A stretch of 24,907 bases of DNA from positions 1 to 24,907 of the IMG/VR virus record IMGVR_UViG_3300037586_001514; one strand, given 5' to 3'. This stretch comes from a virus. Every line of letters starts with the position of its first letter. The first letter of the stretch is position 1. The translations under genes were made by a program, and so were the position numbers. This document shows positions 6,692 to 14,172 of this stretch, piece after piece. The notes beneath the pieces were generated by a model that had not been told where the DNA came from, made no database searches, and worked only from the letters and a program-made list of their open reading frames with translations.

Positions 6692-7057
6692 ATGAAAAAG
6701 ACTGAAGAAAATAATATAGAATGGGTGAGTAAAGGATGTGGTGAAAACCGACAAAAAGAATGGCAGAAGAATAATAAAGATACTTCTATTCAAAAAGGAG
6801 ATCATGTTAAGATTCCGTTTAATTGTTTTATGTCTGAGGCAGAAGGTAAAGAATGGATGTGGGTACATATAGAAGAAGTTGGAATAGGTAATTTATTAAG
6901 AGGTACTTTGGATAATGAGCCTATACATAAATTAATAAATAATCTAAAATATGGAGATATAGTTTATTTTAGCAGAGATAAAATAGCTGATCACCTGCCA
7001 AGTAGAATTAATGAACCTGATTTTGAATGGATTTCAGAAGTAAACAGGGGAAGATAA
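6692..7057 (+). CDS. DUF2314-like protein
   Basis: 121 residues. Residues about 30-105 match the pattern of the DUF2314 family: a KIPFNCF stretch, GKEWMWVHIEEVGIG, RGTLDNEP, then YGDIVYFSRDKIADHLP. The family's hallmark is a polar domain with E-x-M-W-V, G-x-L-x-N-x-P and G-D-x-V followed by an I-x-D motif, all present here. The function of DUF2314 proteins is not established. In phages they are occasional cargo genes. The stop lies at the very base of the structured RNA that follows, so the RNA may be the 3' part of this transcript. Confidence 0.6.
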   Translation: MKKTEENNIEWVSKGCGENRQKEWQKNNKDTSIQKGDHVKIPFNCFMSEAEGKEWMWVHIEEVGIGNLLRGTLDNEPIHKLINNLKYGDIVYFSRDKIADHLPSRINEPDFEWISEVNRGR

Positions 7058-7208
7058 GGGACAAGACCGTAACATATCTGTTCAGCTACCCACGGTTATA
7101 GTTGAATATATCCTATCAGGCCTAACAGCTATTGTATAAGGTGAAAATCTATAATGTCAGAGCTTTAATTGGGGATATCAAGATCACTGGATGCAACCCA
7201 TTGTCCCT
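7058..7208 (+). ncRNA. Candidate structured RNA, first domain, closed by 7-bp helix
   Basis: GGGACAA (7058-7064) and TTGTCCC (7201-7207) form a perfect closing helix around about 135 bases without an ORF. Inside, 7066-7070/7092-7096 and 7081-7087/7100-7106 (one G-U) cross each other with short linkers, as in an H-type pseudoknot, and 7108-7113 pairs with 7173-7178. This degree of nesting suggests a compact folded RNA such as a riboswitch or stand-alone ncRNA. A weak B12-riboswitch-like GGTGAAAATC (7139-7148) is present but the B12 box is not. Family not recognised. Confidence 0.5.
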
Positions 7209-7215
7209 TTGTTAT

Positions 7216-7337
7216 AAAGGAGTCAAACTGTTTAAATATCCTATGCGAGGCGAGAACTCCGCTATTCAAATCCGATCCTAGATTGGTGTGGCCTACGGAG
7301 CCATAGGAGATTAAACGACCCGTGACTCCTTTTTTTA
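7216..7337 (+). ncRNA. Candidate structured RNA, second domain, with terminator
   Basis: AAAGGAGTCA (7216-7225) and TGACTCCTTT (7323-7332) form a perfect 10-bp closing helix immediately followed by a T-run (to 7337). Within it are nested 7230-7235/7311-7316 (GTTTAA with TTAAAC), 7240-7245/7302-7307 (CCTATG with CATAGG) and 7257-7261/7296-7300 (CTCCG with CGGAG). The nested shells make a long, rod-like RNA of about 117 bases ending in its own intrinsic terminator. It is separated by only eight bases from the preceding closed domain, so the two may be one transcript. It is not a tRNA: no cloverleaf fits. Confidence 0.55.
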
Positions 7338-7341
7338 AAAA

Positions 7342-7349
7342 TAACTTTG
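7342..7349 (+). promoter_or_regulatory. -7-like element before the next RNA block
   Basis: TAACTTTG matches TAnnTTTG exactly and lies just after the preceding terminator. No good TTTG is seen at the expected -33 position, and the same octamer recurs inside the block (7636, 7689), so this is a weak call. Confidence 0.25.
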
Positions 7350-7354
7350 AGTTC

Positions 7355-7749
7355 TGTGAAGATACAGGACACTGAGGGGATGGAGAAAGAAATAATTGTA
7401 TACCTAAATTTTAGGATTGTAATTGGGCGGAAGCTAAAAAAAATAAATAAAAGGCCTCTTAAGAAAGATTACGCCAGGGCAGCTTTAGAAACCTGGATAA
7501 AGAAGTAACTAAGGAAGCAATCAGGAAAGGGCAAGGATCATAGATTTATTTATACTACGCATACTCTTAGAAGTCCCTCTAGATTATTTAAATTATCATC
7601 GCTTGACCCTCCTGTACGCTTAAATAGACAGTGCATAACTTTGTGGAAAATAGCCATATTTTGGTTTGGAAACCGTGGCTAATTCTACTAACTTTGAGTT
7701 AGTGTGTGATACGAGATGAAAACCACTAAGAAAGATTCTAATCTTTTTT
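7355..7749 (+). ncRNA. Candidate structured RNA ending in a terminator
   Basis: About 390 bases without a credible ORF. Helices include 7474-7478/7492-7496 (CCAGG with CCTGG); 7651-7656/7676-7681 (TAGCCA with TGGCTA) enclosing 7663-7667/7670-7674; 7687-7693/7697-7703 (perfect 7 bp, 3-base loop); and a terminator-like hairpin 7731-7736/7740-7745 running into T at 7743-7748. A 12-base direct repeat, TAACTTTGAGTT, occurs at 7342-7353 and 7689-7700. The helix density is lower in 7380-7470, so the structured part may be mainly the 3' half. Family not recognised; I looked for group I and group II intron core motifs and did not find them. Confidence 0.4.
7729..7749 (+). terminator. Intrinsic terminator
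   Basis: AAAGAT (7731-7736) pairs with ATCTTT (7740-7745) over a three-base loop, continuing into a T-run to 7748. It ends the non-coding block before the small membrane genes. Confidence 0.5.
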
Positions 7750-7786
7750 AATCATCTTCCCCCACTTTACCAAGGGCTCGCTGTAA

Positions 7787-7936
7787 ATGAAAAATATATT
7801 ATCTAACATAAGATCAGTTTTATATGCATTATATTATAATGGATCTATTGTTTTATGGATAATATTCATTCCCGCTATCGCCCTTTTACTTTTTTTTAAA
7901 TATTTAATTTTAAACATTTTTAAATGGAAAACATAG
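7787..7936 (+). CDS. Tiny membrane protein
   Basis: 49 residues. After a short basic N-terminus (MKNILSNIRSVLYALYYNGS) comes one long hydrophobic segment at about residues 21-45 (IVLWIIFIPAIALLLFFKYL), ending in a basic tail (KWKT). Its last 13 bases overlap the start of the next small ORF, suggesting coupled translation. Size and topology fit a phage membrane microprotein, such as a holin-like or regulatory peptide, but nothing identifies it. Confidence 0.5.
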   Translation: MKNILSNIRSVLYALYYNGSIVLWIIFIPAIALLLFFKYLILNIFKWKT

Positions 7937-8046
7937 ATCACATTGCTATGGGTAGTGTATCAATTATATTCCTATTCGGATTATTGATACTCATAGCTTA
8001 TACAACTTACAAAGATGCTCAAGATGAGCAATTAAAAAAGAAATAA
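7924..8046 (+). CDS. Tiny membrane protein
   Basis: 40 residues: MENIDHIAMGS, a transmembrane stretch (VSIIFLFGLLILIAYTTY, about residues 12-29), then a charged tail (KDAQDEQLKKK). It overlaps the preceding membrane microprotein by 13 bases and is followed after one base by the next ATG, so it sits in a tight translational chain leading to the reductase gene. No family recognised. Confidence 0.5.
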   Translation: MENIDHIAMGSVSIIFLFGLLILIAYTTYKDAQDEQLKKK

Positions 8047-8047
8047 T

Positions 8048-8386
8048 ATGAATAATTTTATCACCACTGACTTGAATAGAAGAATAAAATCCTACCTAAT
8101 AAATTATCCAATGCTAAGAGACAGCGATAATATGCTGATGGCAAGAATATGGCATGATGAAATTGCTGCCTCTCAAGGTCTTATAGAAAATGCTACAGAA
8201 TTACTTATAGCCATTGCTAAAAGACAATTAACTCCTTGGGAATCTGCTACAAGATGTAGACGTAAAGTTCAAGAGAAATACCCTGAATTAAGAGGACAAC
8301 AATATAATAAAAGACAAGGAAAAGCTAAACAAGTCAATAAAGAAATGAAAAGGAAGACTCCTTTTCAACAAGGAAATATTTTTTAA
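8048..8386 (+). CDS. Conserved phage protein next to the ribonucleotide reductase
   Basis: 112 residues. The core (MARIWHDEIAA, then LTPWESATRCRRKVQEKYPELRG) has the form of a small helical protein often seen in phage genomes, where an arginine-rich R-x-R-R-K-x-Q-E helix follows a conserved S/T-x-x-R segment. It is thought to be a DNA-associated accessory protein but has no assigned role that I know of. A basic C-terminus (KRQGKAKQVNKEMKRK) supports nucleic-acid binding. It starts one base after the preceding stop and lies 17 bases upstream of the reductase, so it is probably in the same operon. Confidence 0.7.
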   Translation: MNNFITTDLNRRIKSYLINYPMLRDSDNMLMARIWHDEIAASQGLIENATELLIAIAKRQLTPWESATRCRRKVQEKYPELRGQQYNKRQGKAKQVNKEMKRKTPFQQGNIF

Positions 8387-8403
8387 CAAATAAACAAAGG
8401 GAA

Positions 8404-10263
8404 ATGGAAAAGAATAATCAAATCTTAAGTGACATTGTAGTATTTAATAAATATGCAAAATTTATTCCGAGTTTAGGACGTAGAGAGACCTGGGATGAGA
8501 TATGTAACAGGTATGAAAGTATGATGATAGATAAATATCCTAGCTTAACTGAAGATATAAAAGATTTCATGCCCTTTATAAGAAAAAAACAAGTGTTAAT
8601 GTCCATGCGAGCTGCTCAATTCGCTGGACCTGCAATTAAAAAATCTGAGTCACGGATTTACAATTGTGCATATTTACCAGTAGATGACTGGAGAGCATTT
8701 TCAGAGATTATGTTCCTTCTATTAGGAGGGACAGGAGTTGGTTACTCTGTTCAATATCATCATGTTGATAAGTTACCTGAAATACGTAAACCATTAGATA
8801 AACAAAAATACCTTATCAGTGATTCCATTGAGGGATGGGCTGATGCTGTAAGACATTTAATGGCTGCATATTTTGGAGAACGTAGAACTAAACCAATGTT
8901 TGATTTCTCTGATATAAGAACTAAAGGTTCAAGGCTAGTAACTGCGGGCGGTAAAGCTCCAGGTCCTGATCCTTTGAAGAAATGTTTATTCAATTTAGAA
9001 CTAATATTAGATAATAAAAATGACGGAGAAAAACTTACACCGATTGAAGTTCATGATATTGTATGCTATATTGCTGATGCTGTTCTGGCTGGAGGTATCC
9101 GAAGGGCTGCTCTCATCTCTCTTTTTAGTGCTGATGACGAACTAATGTTATCAGCTAAAGCAGGAGCTTGGTGGGAAACAAATCCTCAGCGTGGAAGAGC
9201 AAATAACTCAGCAGTTATATTAAGACATAGAGTAACTATAGACTTCTTTAAAGATATATGGACCAGAGTGCGAGAGAATGGATCAGGAGAACCTGGCTTA
9301 TATTTCTCTCATGATCGAGAATGGGGAACCAATCCCTGTTGTGAGATCGCATTGCGTCCATTCCAATTTTGTAATCTTACTGAAATAAATGTTGGTAATA
9401 TTAAAAACCAAATGGATCTTAATATGAGAGCAACTGCTGCGGCATTCTTTGGAACACTGCAGGCAGGTTTTACAGACTTCCATTACTTAAGACGTATATG
9501 GCAAACTACAACAGAAAAAGAAGCACTTATAGGTGTGGGCATGACTGGTATATGTAATGGTGTTATATGTCAGTATGATTTAAGAATGGCTGCTCAATCA
9601 GCTAAAGTAATAAATGCCGCAATTGCAGAAAGAATTGGAATTGCACCTGCGGCAAGAGTAACCACAATTAAACCGTCAGGAACGACCAGCTGCGTAGTTG
9701 GGACTTCTTCAGGAATACATGCATGGCATTCAAAGTATTATATACGCAGAATGCAATGCACTAAAGATGAACCTTTATATAAATATTTGGTTAAACACCA
9801 TCCTGAATTAGTGTCCGACTATAAGGCTATACCAAACACTGCAGTTATTGAGATACCTCAAGCTGCACCTGAAACAGGTATATGTAGAGAAGATGAAACA
9901 TCGTTAGATCTCTTAGAGCGAGTCAGCACATTTAATAATGACTGGGTCAAAAATGGCCATAAAGAAGGCTCTAATAGAAATAATGTATCTGCTACTATAT
10001 CAGTAAAAGATGATGAATGGTTTGAAGTTTTTGATTGGATGTGGGAAAATAAAGACTGCTTCAATGGCCTATCTGTTTTACCGTGGGACGGTGGAACGTA
10101 TGAGCAAGCACCTTTTGAAGCTATAAGCAAAGAAGAATTTGATAGACGTTATGAAGAACTACAAAAAGTAGATCTAACTGCTATTAAAGAGACTGATGAT
10201 AATACATCATTAAGTCAAGAAATAGCTTGTTCAGGAGGTTCATGTGAAGTAGTGAATGTATAG
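8404..10263 (+). CDS. nrdJ: Adenosylcobalamin-dependent (class II) ribonucleoside-triphosphate reductase
   Basis: 619 residues; it would make dNTPs from NTPs for phage DNA synthesis, using host adenosylcobalamin as radical source. It matches the monomeric class II type (Lactobacillus leichmannii RTPR, about 740 residues) and is shorter, as phage versions often are. Cysteines match the known mechanism: Cys88 (YNCAYLPVD) and Cys323 (FCNLTEINV) as the active-site redox pair, Cys312 in NPCCEI as the thiyl radical site with Asn310 and Glu314 as general acid/base, and C-terminal Cys609/Cys614 (ACSGGSCE) for re-reduction. The usual NPCGEI has an extra Cys in place of Gly (Cys313). IKPSGTTS (422-429) is the phosphate-binding region. 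No nrdA, nrdB or nrdD partner is needed or present. A strong terminator follows. Confidence 0.93.
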   Translation: MEKNNQILSDIVVFNKYAKFIPSLGRRETWDEICNRYESMMIDKYPSLTEDIKDFMPFIRKKQVLMSMRAAQFAGPAIKKSESRIYNCAYLPVDDWRAFSEIMFLLLGGTGVGYSVQYHHVDKLPEIRKPLDKQKYLISDSIEGWADAVRHLMAAYFGERRTKPMFDFSDIRTKGSRLVTAGGKAPGPDPLKKCLFNLELILDNKNDGEKLTPIEVHDIVCYIADAVLAGGIRRAALISLFSADDELMLSAKAGAWWETNPQRGRANNSAVILRHRVTIDFFKDIWTRVRENGSGEPGLYFSHDREWGTNPCCEIALRPFQFCNLTEINVGNIKNQMDLNMRATAAAFFGTLQAGFTDFHYLRRIWQTTTEKEALIGVGMTGICNGVICQYDLRMAAQSAKVINAAIAERIGIAPAARVTTIKPSGTTSCVVGTSSGIHAWHSKYYIRRMQCTKDEPLYKYLVKHHPELVSDYKAIPNTAVIEIPQAAPETGICREDETSLDLLERVSTFNNDWVKNGHKEGSNRNNVSATISVKDDEWFEVFDWMWENKDCFNGLSVLPWDGGTYEQAPFEAISKEEFDRRYEELQKVDLTAIKETDDNTSLSQEIACSGGSCEVVNV

Positions 10264-10297
10264 CAGAGACTCATAGTTTATGATTGGTTTTACTATG

Positions 10298-10339
10298 AAA
10301 CAGAGGAGGGCTAGGTCCCTCCTTTGCTCTGTTTTTTTT
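10298..10339 (+). terminator. Strong intrinsic terminator after the reductase
   Basis: AACAGAGG-AGGG pairs with CCCTCC and CTCTGTT around CTAGGT, followed by eight T (10332-10339). Confidence 0.85.
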
Positions 10340-10358
10340 AAAAATTAAATGTAAAAAA

Positions 10359-10913
10359 ATGAAACTAGGATATGAAGAATTTAAATTAAAGGTACTTCAG
10401 AAGGTAACAACCTTGTATCTTAAACACCATGATCACCCTCCTCTCTTTTGTTTTCAAGGAAAAGAAGGACAAAATAAACTTTTAGTAATGCCACCACAGA
10501 TATTTCAAGATAAATCTTATAAAGAATTCTTACCTGGAATGCTTTCAGATATTTTAGTAAAAACAGAATCTAAATATTCTTGTTATATAATGCAGTGTAC
10601 TGTTACAGAGGTAAATCCTGAAAATAGGGATGAGAGGCTTAAAGAAACGGAGTTAGGAAGAAAATTACTTGAAAAGTTTAAACAATATGATAAAGATGGA
10701 AATACTGAACCTCATCTTTCTGCAGAAGAACATCATCTTTTGTGTGAAGAAATGGGTGAAGATAGAGTAGTCTTTATATTTCAAGCTAAAGATGAAGGAA
10801 ATACTATGATGTCTTTTATTAAAGAAGCAGAAGGTAAATTAAAACCTTCTCAAACTTTTGAAGAAGAGGAAGGTAATCCTATGGGAGGAGTCTTTGGTAA
10901 TTTATTTAAATAA
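10359..10913 (+). CDS. Hypothetical protein upstream of the DNA polymerase
   Basis: 184 residues with an A-rich leader (ATGTAAAAAAATG). The first 90 residues form a mixed alpha/beta domain (LFCFQGKEGQNKLLVMPPQI); the rest is charged (EEEEGNPMGG) and ends GGVFGNLFK. The acidic stretch followed by a short hydrophobic F-x-x-L-F end resembles a protein-interaction tail, as in clamp- or polymerase-binding peptides; this is inference from the ending only. It is followed six bases later by the DNA polymerase, so it is probably co-transcribed and may be a replication accessory protein. Family not recognised. Confidence 0.65.
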   Translation: MKLGYEEFKLKVLQKVTTLYLKHHDHPPLFCFQGKEGQNKLLVMPPQIFQDKSYKEFLPGMLSDILVKTESKYSCYIMQCTVTEVNPENRDERLKETELGRKLLEKFKQYDKDGNTEPHLSAEEHHLLCEEMGEDRVVFIFQAKDEGNTMMSFIKEAEGKLKPSQTFEEEEGNPMGGVFGNLFK

Positions 10914-10919
10914 AATTTT

Positions 10920-12824
10920 ATGATTTATTATTTAGGACCTTCAGGTCTCACTTTAAGTGAGGGAATTGAAGAATGTACAGTGGAAGATATTGTAAAATAT
11001 TGTTCACAACAAGCAGTTTTAGGTGTTGATACCGAAACTGAAGGACTTGATTTTCTGTCCAAAAAACTTATAATGTTTCAAATAGGAGATCAACATAATC
11101 AATATGTAATTGATACTCGTATACATTCAATAGAATTCTTAAAGCCTATTTTAGAATCTAAAATAATACTTAAGATATTTCACAATGTTAAATTTGATTA
11201 TAAGTTCATTAAACAATGGGCTGATATAACATGTGAGAATATATATGATACAATGATAGCCGAAAAGGTTATCCACTGCGGTAGGCAGAATAAAAGCTAC
11301 AGCTTGACAAGTCTTACTGAACACTACTGTGGTATAACATTAGATAAAGAAGTAAGAAATAAATTTGTTGGGATGACAGGAGAGCCATTTACAAAATATC
11401 AAATAGTATATGGGGCTCAAGATGTAGTATATCTTCCTTTAATAAGAGATGATCAAATGGTACAAATAAATACTTATGATTTAGAAAATACTCTCAAACT
11501 GGAAAATGATGTCGCACTGTCATTTGCTGATATAGAATTTAATGGTATAGACATAGATTTAGAGAAATGGGACAGCATTGCTGAAATCTCAGGTGAAGAA
11601 GCTTTTATAATACTTGATAAGCTAGATGCATATATAGAGAATGATGTGCTTTTTGAGGCTTTCAGATCTAAAGCTATTCAAACTGATTTGTTTATGCCTG
11701 TATCAGAATTACGCCGTGTAGATGTTAAATGGACCAGCCCGACCCAGGTGCTTGAAGTTTTTAAATCTTTAATACCTGATTTAGAGAATGTTAATGGGAA
11801 AGAACTATATAAACATGCTTATTCTAATCCTATTATAAAAGACTATATAGAATTTAAGGAGAAGATGAAGCTATTTACGTCTTATGGTCGTGAGTTCTTT
11901 AAGTTTGTTAAATCAGATGGTAAAGTCCATACCTCTTTTAATCAAATATTAAATACAGGACGGGTTTCTAGCAATAATCCTAATATGCAACAGATTCCAA
12001 GCGATAATAAATACAGAAATTGTTTTATTACTCCTGGGGAAGGTTGGGTATTTGTTAGTTCTGATTATAGTTCTCAAGAACTATGTATTATTGCTGAGGG
12101 TGCTAAAGATCCTGTTTGGTTGAAAGCACTAAATGCAGGAGAAGACTTGCATAGTATATGTGCAGAACTGGTTTATGGAGACGAATGGAAGCATGCAGCT
12201 GAAGATAGCTGTGCATTCTATTTGCACAACAAACAAAAATGCAATTGTAAAGCGCATAAAAGCTTACGGACCAATGTTAAAACTATCAATTTTGGTTTAG
12301 CTTATGGAATGAGTGCAATGAAGTTATCTGAAACATTACAGATAACCTTTCAGGCTGCAGAAAAGTTAATTGATAAATATTTTAAAGCTTTTCCTGCTAT
12401 TAACAAATTCCTTAAAGCACTGGGAAATTACGGTAAGCACTTTGGGCACATTAAAACATATTCTCCTTTTAGTAGAATAAGATGGTTTGATGATTGGTCA
12501 CCAAGGCTTAAATATCAAAAGACTTCTATGAAAACTTTAGGACGTATAGAGAGAGCTTCTAAAAATACTCCGATCCAGGGAACTGGTGCGGATATGACAA
12601 AGAAAGCTCTTATACTTATCAGAGAAGAGATTCAAAGAAATTGGAAAGATAAAGTTAAGTTAGTTATGACTGTACATGATCAAATAGATACTATATGTAT
12701 TAAAGAATGTGCAAAAGAATGGACAAAAACAATGACAAGGCTCATGGAAGATGCCGCTAAAGAAATTCTACCCAGTGGATTACTTAAAGCTGAAACTAAT
12801 ATTACAACATGCTGGGAAAAATAG
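10920..12824 (+). CDS. Family A DNA polymerase with 3'-5' exonuclease
   Basis: 634 residues: the replicative polymerase of this cassette. The exonuclease domain (about 30-180) has Exo I VDTET (Asp37, Glu39), Exo II HNVKFD (Asn89, Asp93) and Exo III YGAQD (Asp168). The polymerase domain (about 310-634) has motif A SDYSSQE (Asp382), motif B RTNVKTINFGLAYG (Arg450, Lys454, Tyr462) and motif C VHDQ (His586, Asp587). Two oddities: the glutamate normally after the motif C aspartate (HDE) is Gln588, and just before motif B lies a Cys/His cluster (Cys431, His436, Cys441, Cys443, His446) that could bind zinc. There is no 5'-nuclease domain, as usual for phage enzymes of this length. It starts six bases after the preceding stop. 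Confidence 0.95.
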   Translation: MIYYLGPSGLTLSEGIEECTVEDIVKYCSQQAVLGVDTETEGLDFLSKKLIMFQIGDQHNQYVIDTRIHSIEFLKPILESKIILKIFHNVKFDYKFIKQWADITCENIYDTMIAEKVIHCGRQNKSYSLTSLTEHYCGITLDKEVRNKFVGMTGEPFTKYQIVYGAQDVVYLPLIRDDQMVQINTYDLENTLKLENDVALSFADIEFNGIDIDLEKWDSIAEISGEEAFIILDKLDAYIENDVLFEAFRSKAIQTDLFMPVSELRRVDVKWTSPTQVLEVFKSLIPDLENVNGKELYKHAYSNPIIKDYIEFKEKMKLFTSYGREFFKFVKSDGKVHTSFNQILNTGRVSSNNPNMQQIPSDNKYRNCFITPGEGWVFVSSDYSSQELCIIAEGAKDPVWLKALNAGEDLHSICAELVYGDEWKHAAEDSCAFYLHNKQKCNCKAHKSLRTNVKTINFGLAYGMSAMKLSETLQITFQAAEKLIDKYFKAFPAINKFLKALGNYGKHFGHIKTYSPFSRIRWFDDWSPRLKYQKTSMKTLGRIERASKNTPIQGTGADMTKKALILIREEIQRNWKDKVKLVMTVHDQIDTICIKECAKEWTKTMTRLMEDAAKEILPSGLLKAETNITTCWEK

Positions 12825-12830
12825 ATAAAT

Positions 12831-13007
12831 ATGTCATATATGAAATGGATTTCGACTCTCGATGACTTTGAGGTAGCATACTTAGAAAGAGAAGTCGATA
12901 AAGAAACTAGGATCATAGAACTGCAAGGACAGGAATATGAACTAGAATTTATTAAAAATGTTTTAAAAATTAAAAACAATGAAAGTGAAGAAAGCGAACC
13001 TCAATAA
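12831..13007 (+). CDS. Small acidic hypothetical protein
   Basis: 58 residues, acidic, mostly helical (LDDFEVAYLEREVDKETRII) with no recognised motif. It starts six bases after the polymerase stop and overlaps the helicase start by 29 bases, so it fills the only gap in the operon. The overlap and the clean start support it as a real coupled gene. Confidence 0.55.
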   Translation: MSYMKWISTLDDFEVAYLEREVDKETRIIELQGQEYELEFIKNVLKIKNNESEESEPQ

Positions 13008-14169
13008 AGACGAGGAACAGCAAGCTCATTTAAAATTGTGGAAAGAATCGGGGTGCAAGGGGACCTCAATAGCTGTTACTGGCTTAGGAAAGACTCGGAT
13101 GGGTCTTTTAGCTATTGCAGAAACCCTTGAAGACCACCCCGAACGAAGAGCGTTGGTTATAGTTCCAACAGAAAATTTGAGAGATAACGAATGGATTAAT
13201 GAATTTTATTCCTGGAGTTTAACTCATTTGTTGGATCAGGTAGACTTTGAATGTATACAAACTGCATATAAAATGGTAAATAAACATTGGAATGTAGTTG
13301 TTGTAGATGAAATTCATACTACCTTATCTCCTGAATATCGTAAATTCTATAAGAATAATACATGGAATAGAATTTATGGTCTTACGGCAACGATTCCTGA
13401 AAATGATGAGTATAAGGCTATTCTTAGCAAATTAGCTCCTATCATTTATACAACTGATACTAAAGATGCACTTAATTTGGGACTTATTTCTCCTTATAAA
13501 GTGTTTAATATTGGTGTTAGTTTTACTGCTGAAGAAGCAAAAGCTTATAATAAGATAGATACTATGTATAATGCTGCTGTTTCTAAGTTAGGAGGAATCT
13601 TTGAAGCGTTTAGAAATGCTACTATTTATAGAAATAAAGGAAATGCTACCCAAAAGAAATGGGCCAACATCTTTTATGTAATGATGCAGAAAAGAAAGCA
13701 ACTATGTTATGGTGCTCAAAATAAAGTAGGTGTCATAAAAAAGATAGTAGAAAAGTTTCCTGATCGCAAGACTTTAATTTTTAGTGAATCAATTGAATTC
13801 GCTGATTGTATTCAAGAAGCTATAGGAAATGAATGTGTAACATTTCATTCTAAACTTAAAGCTTCAGATAGAAAGACAGTTCTTACTGCATTTTCTTCTG
13901 GATATAAGCGCATTATAAGCTCTGTAAAGGCTTTAAATGTAGGATTTAATGTTCCAGACTGCTCTTTAGGTATTTGTGCTGCAGGAAGCTCCAAAGCATT
14001 GGATAATATTCAACGCCGTGGAAGAACTGTTAGATTACAAAAAGGAAAGACCGCAATTTATGTGAATTTGTATGTAAAAGGAAGCCAGGAAGTGAAATGG
14101 GTACGAAAGAGAACCCAGAATGACTATAATACCCAATGGGTAGATAGTATTGATGATATTAAATTATAA
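12979..14169 (+). CDS. Superfamily 2 DNA helicase
   Basis: 396 residues; an ATP-dependent DNA helicase or translocase of the DEAD/DEAH-like superfamily 2, of the phage type related to UvsW and SNF2-like enzymes. Motifs: I AVTGLGKT (Lys38), Ia IVPTENL (61-67), II VVDEIH (Asp110, Glu111, His113), III LTATIP (135-140), V-like NVGFNVP and VI IQRRGRTVR in the second RecA-like domain (about 340-350, Arg finger). A short N-terminus with KDEEQQAHL (Q-motif-like) precedes motif I. No nuclease or Zn domain. Likely role: unwinding branched DNA or R-loops in replication and recombination. The start overlaps the preceding small gene by 29 bases; the next gene begins three bases after the stop. Confidence 0.9.
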   Translation: MKVKKANLNKDEEQQAHLKLWKESGCKGTSIAVTGLGKTRMGLLAIAETLEDHPERRALVIVPTENLRDNEWINEFYSWSLTHLLDQVDFECIQTAYKMVNKHWNVVVVDEIHTTLSPEYRKFYKNNTWNRIYGLTATIPENDEYKAILSKLAPIIYTTDTKDALNLGLISPYKVFNIGVSFTAEEAKAYNKIDTMYNAAVSKLGGIFEAFRNATIYRNKGNATQKKWANIFYVMMQKRKQLCYGAQNKVGVIKKIVEKFPDRKTLIFSESIEFADCIQEAIGNECVTFHSKLKASDRKTVLTAFSSGYKRIISSVKALNVGFNVPDCSLGICAAGSSKALDNIQRRGRTVRLQKGKTAIYVNLYVKGSQEVKWVRKRTQNDYNTQWVDSIDDIKL

Positions 14170-14172
14170 AAA

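Noticed and set aside
7133-7200. Cobalamin riboswitch upstream of the B12-dependent reductase
   Set aside because: GGTGAAAATC resembles part of the cobalamin riboswitch, but the B12 box and the usual G-rich 5' part are missing, and terminators and three small genes lie between it and the reductase.
7216-7337. tRNA gene
   Set aside because: A TTCAAATCC stretch resembles a T-loop, but the flanks do not pair as a T-stem, no anticodon arm forms, and the nested shells fit a rod-like RNA.
7342-7749. Group I or group II intron
   Set aside because: No recognisable intron core motifs (group I P7 region, group II domain V) and no interrupted gene around the block.
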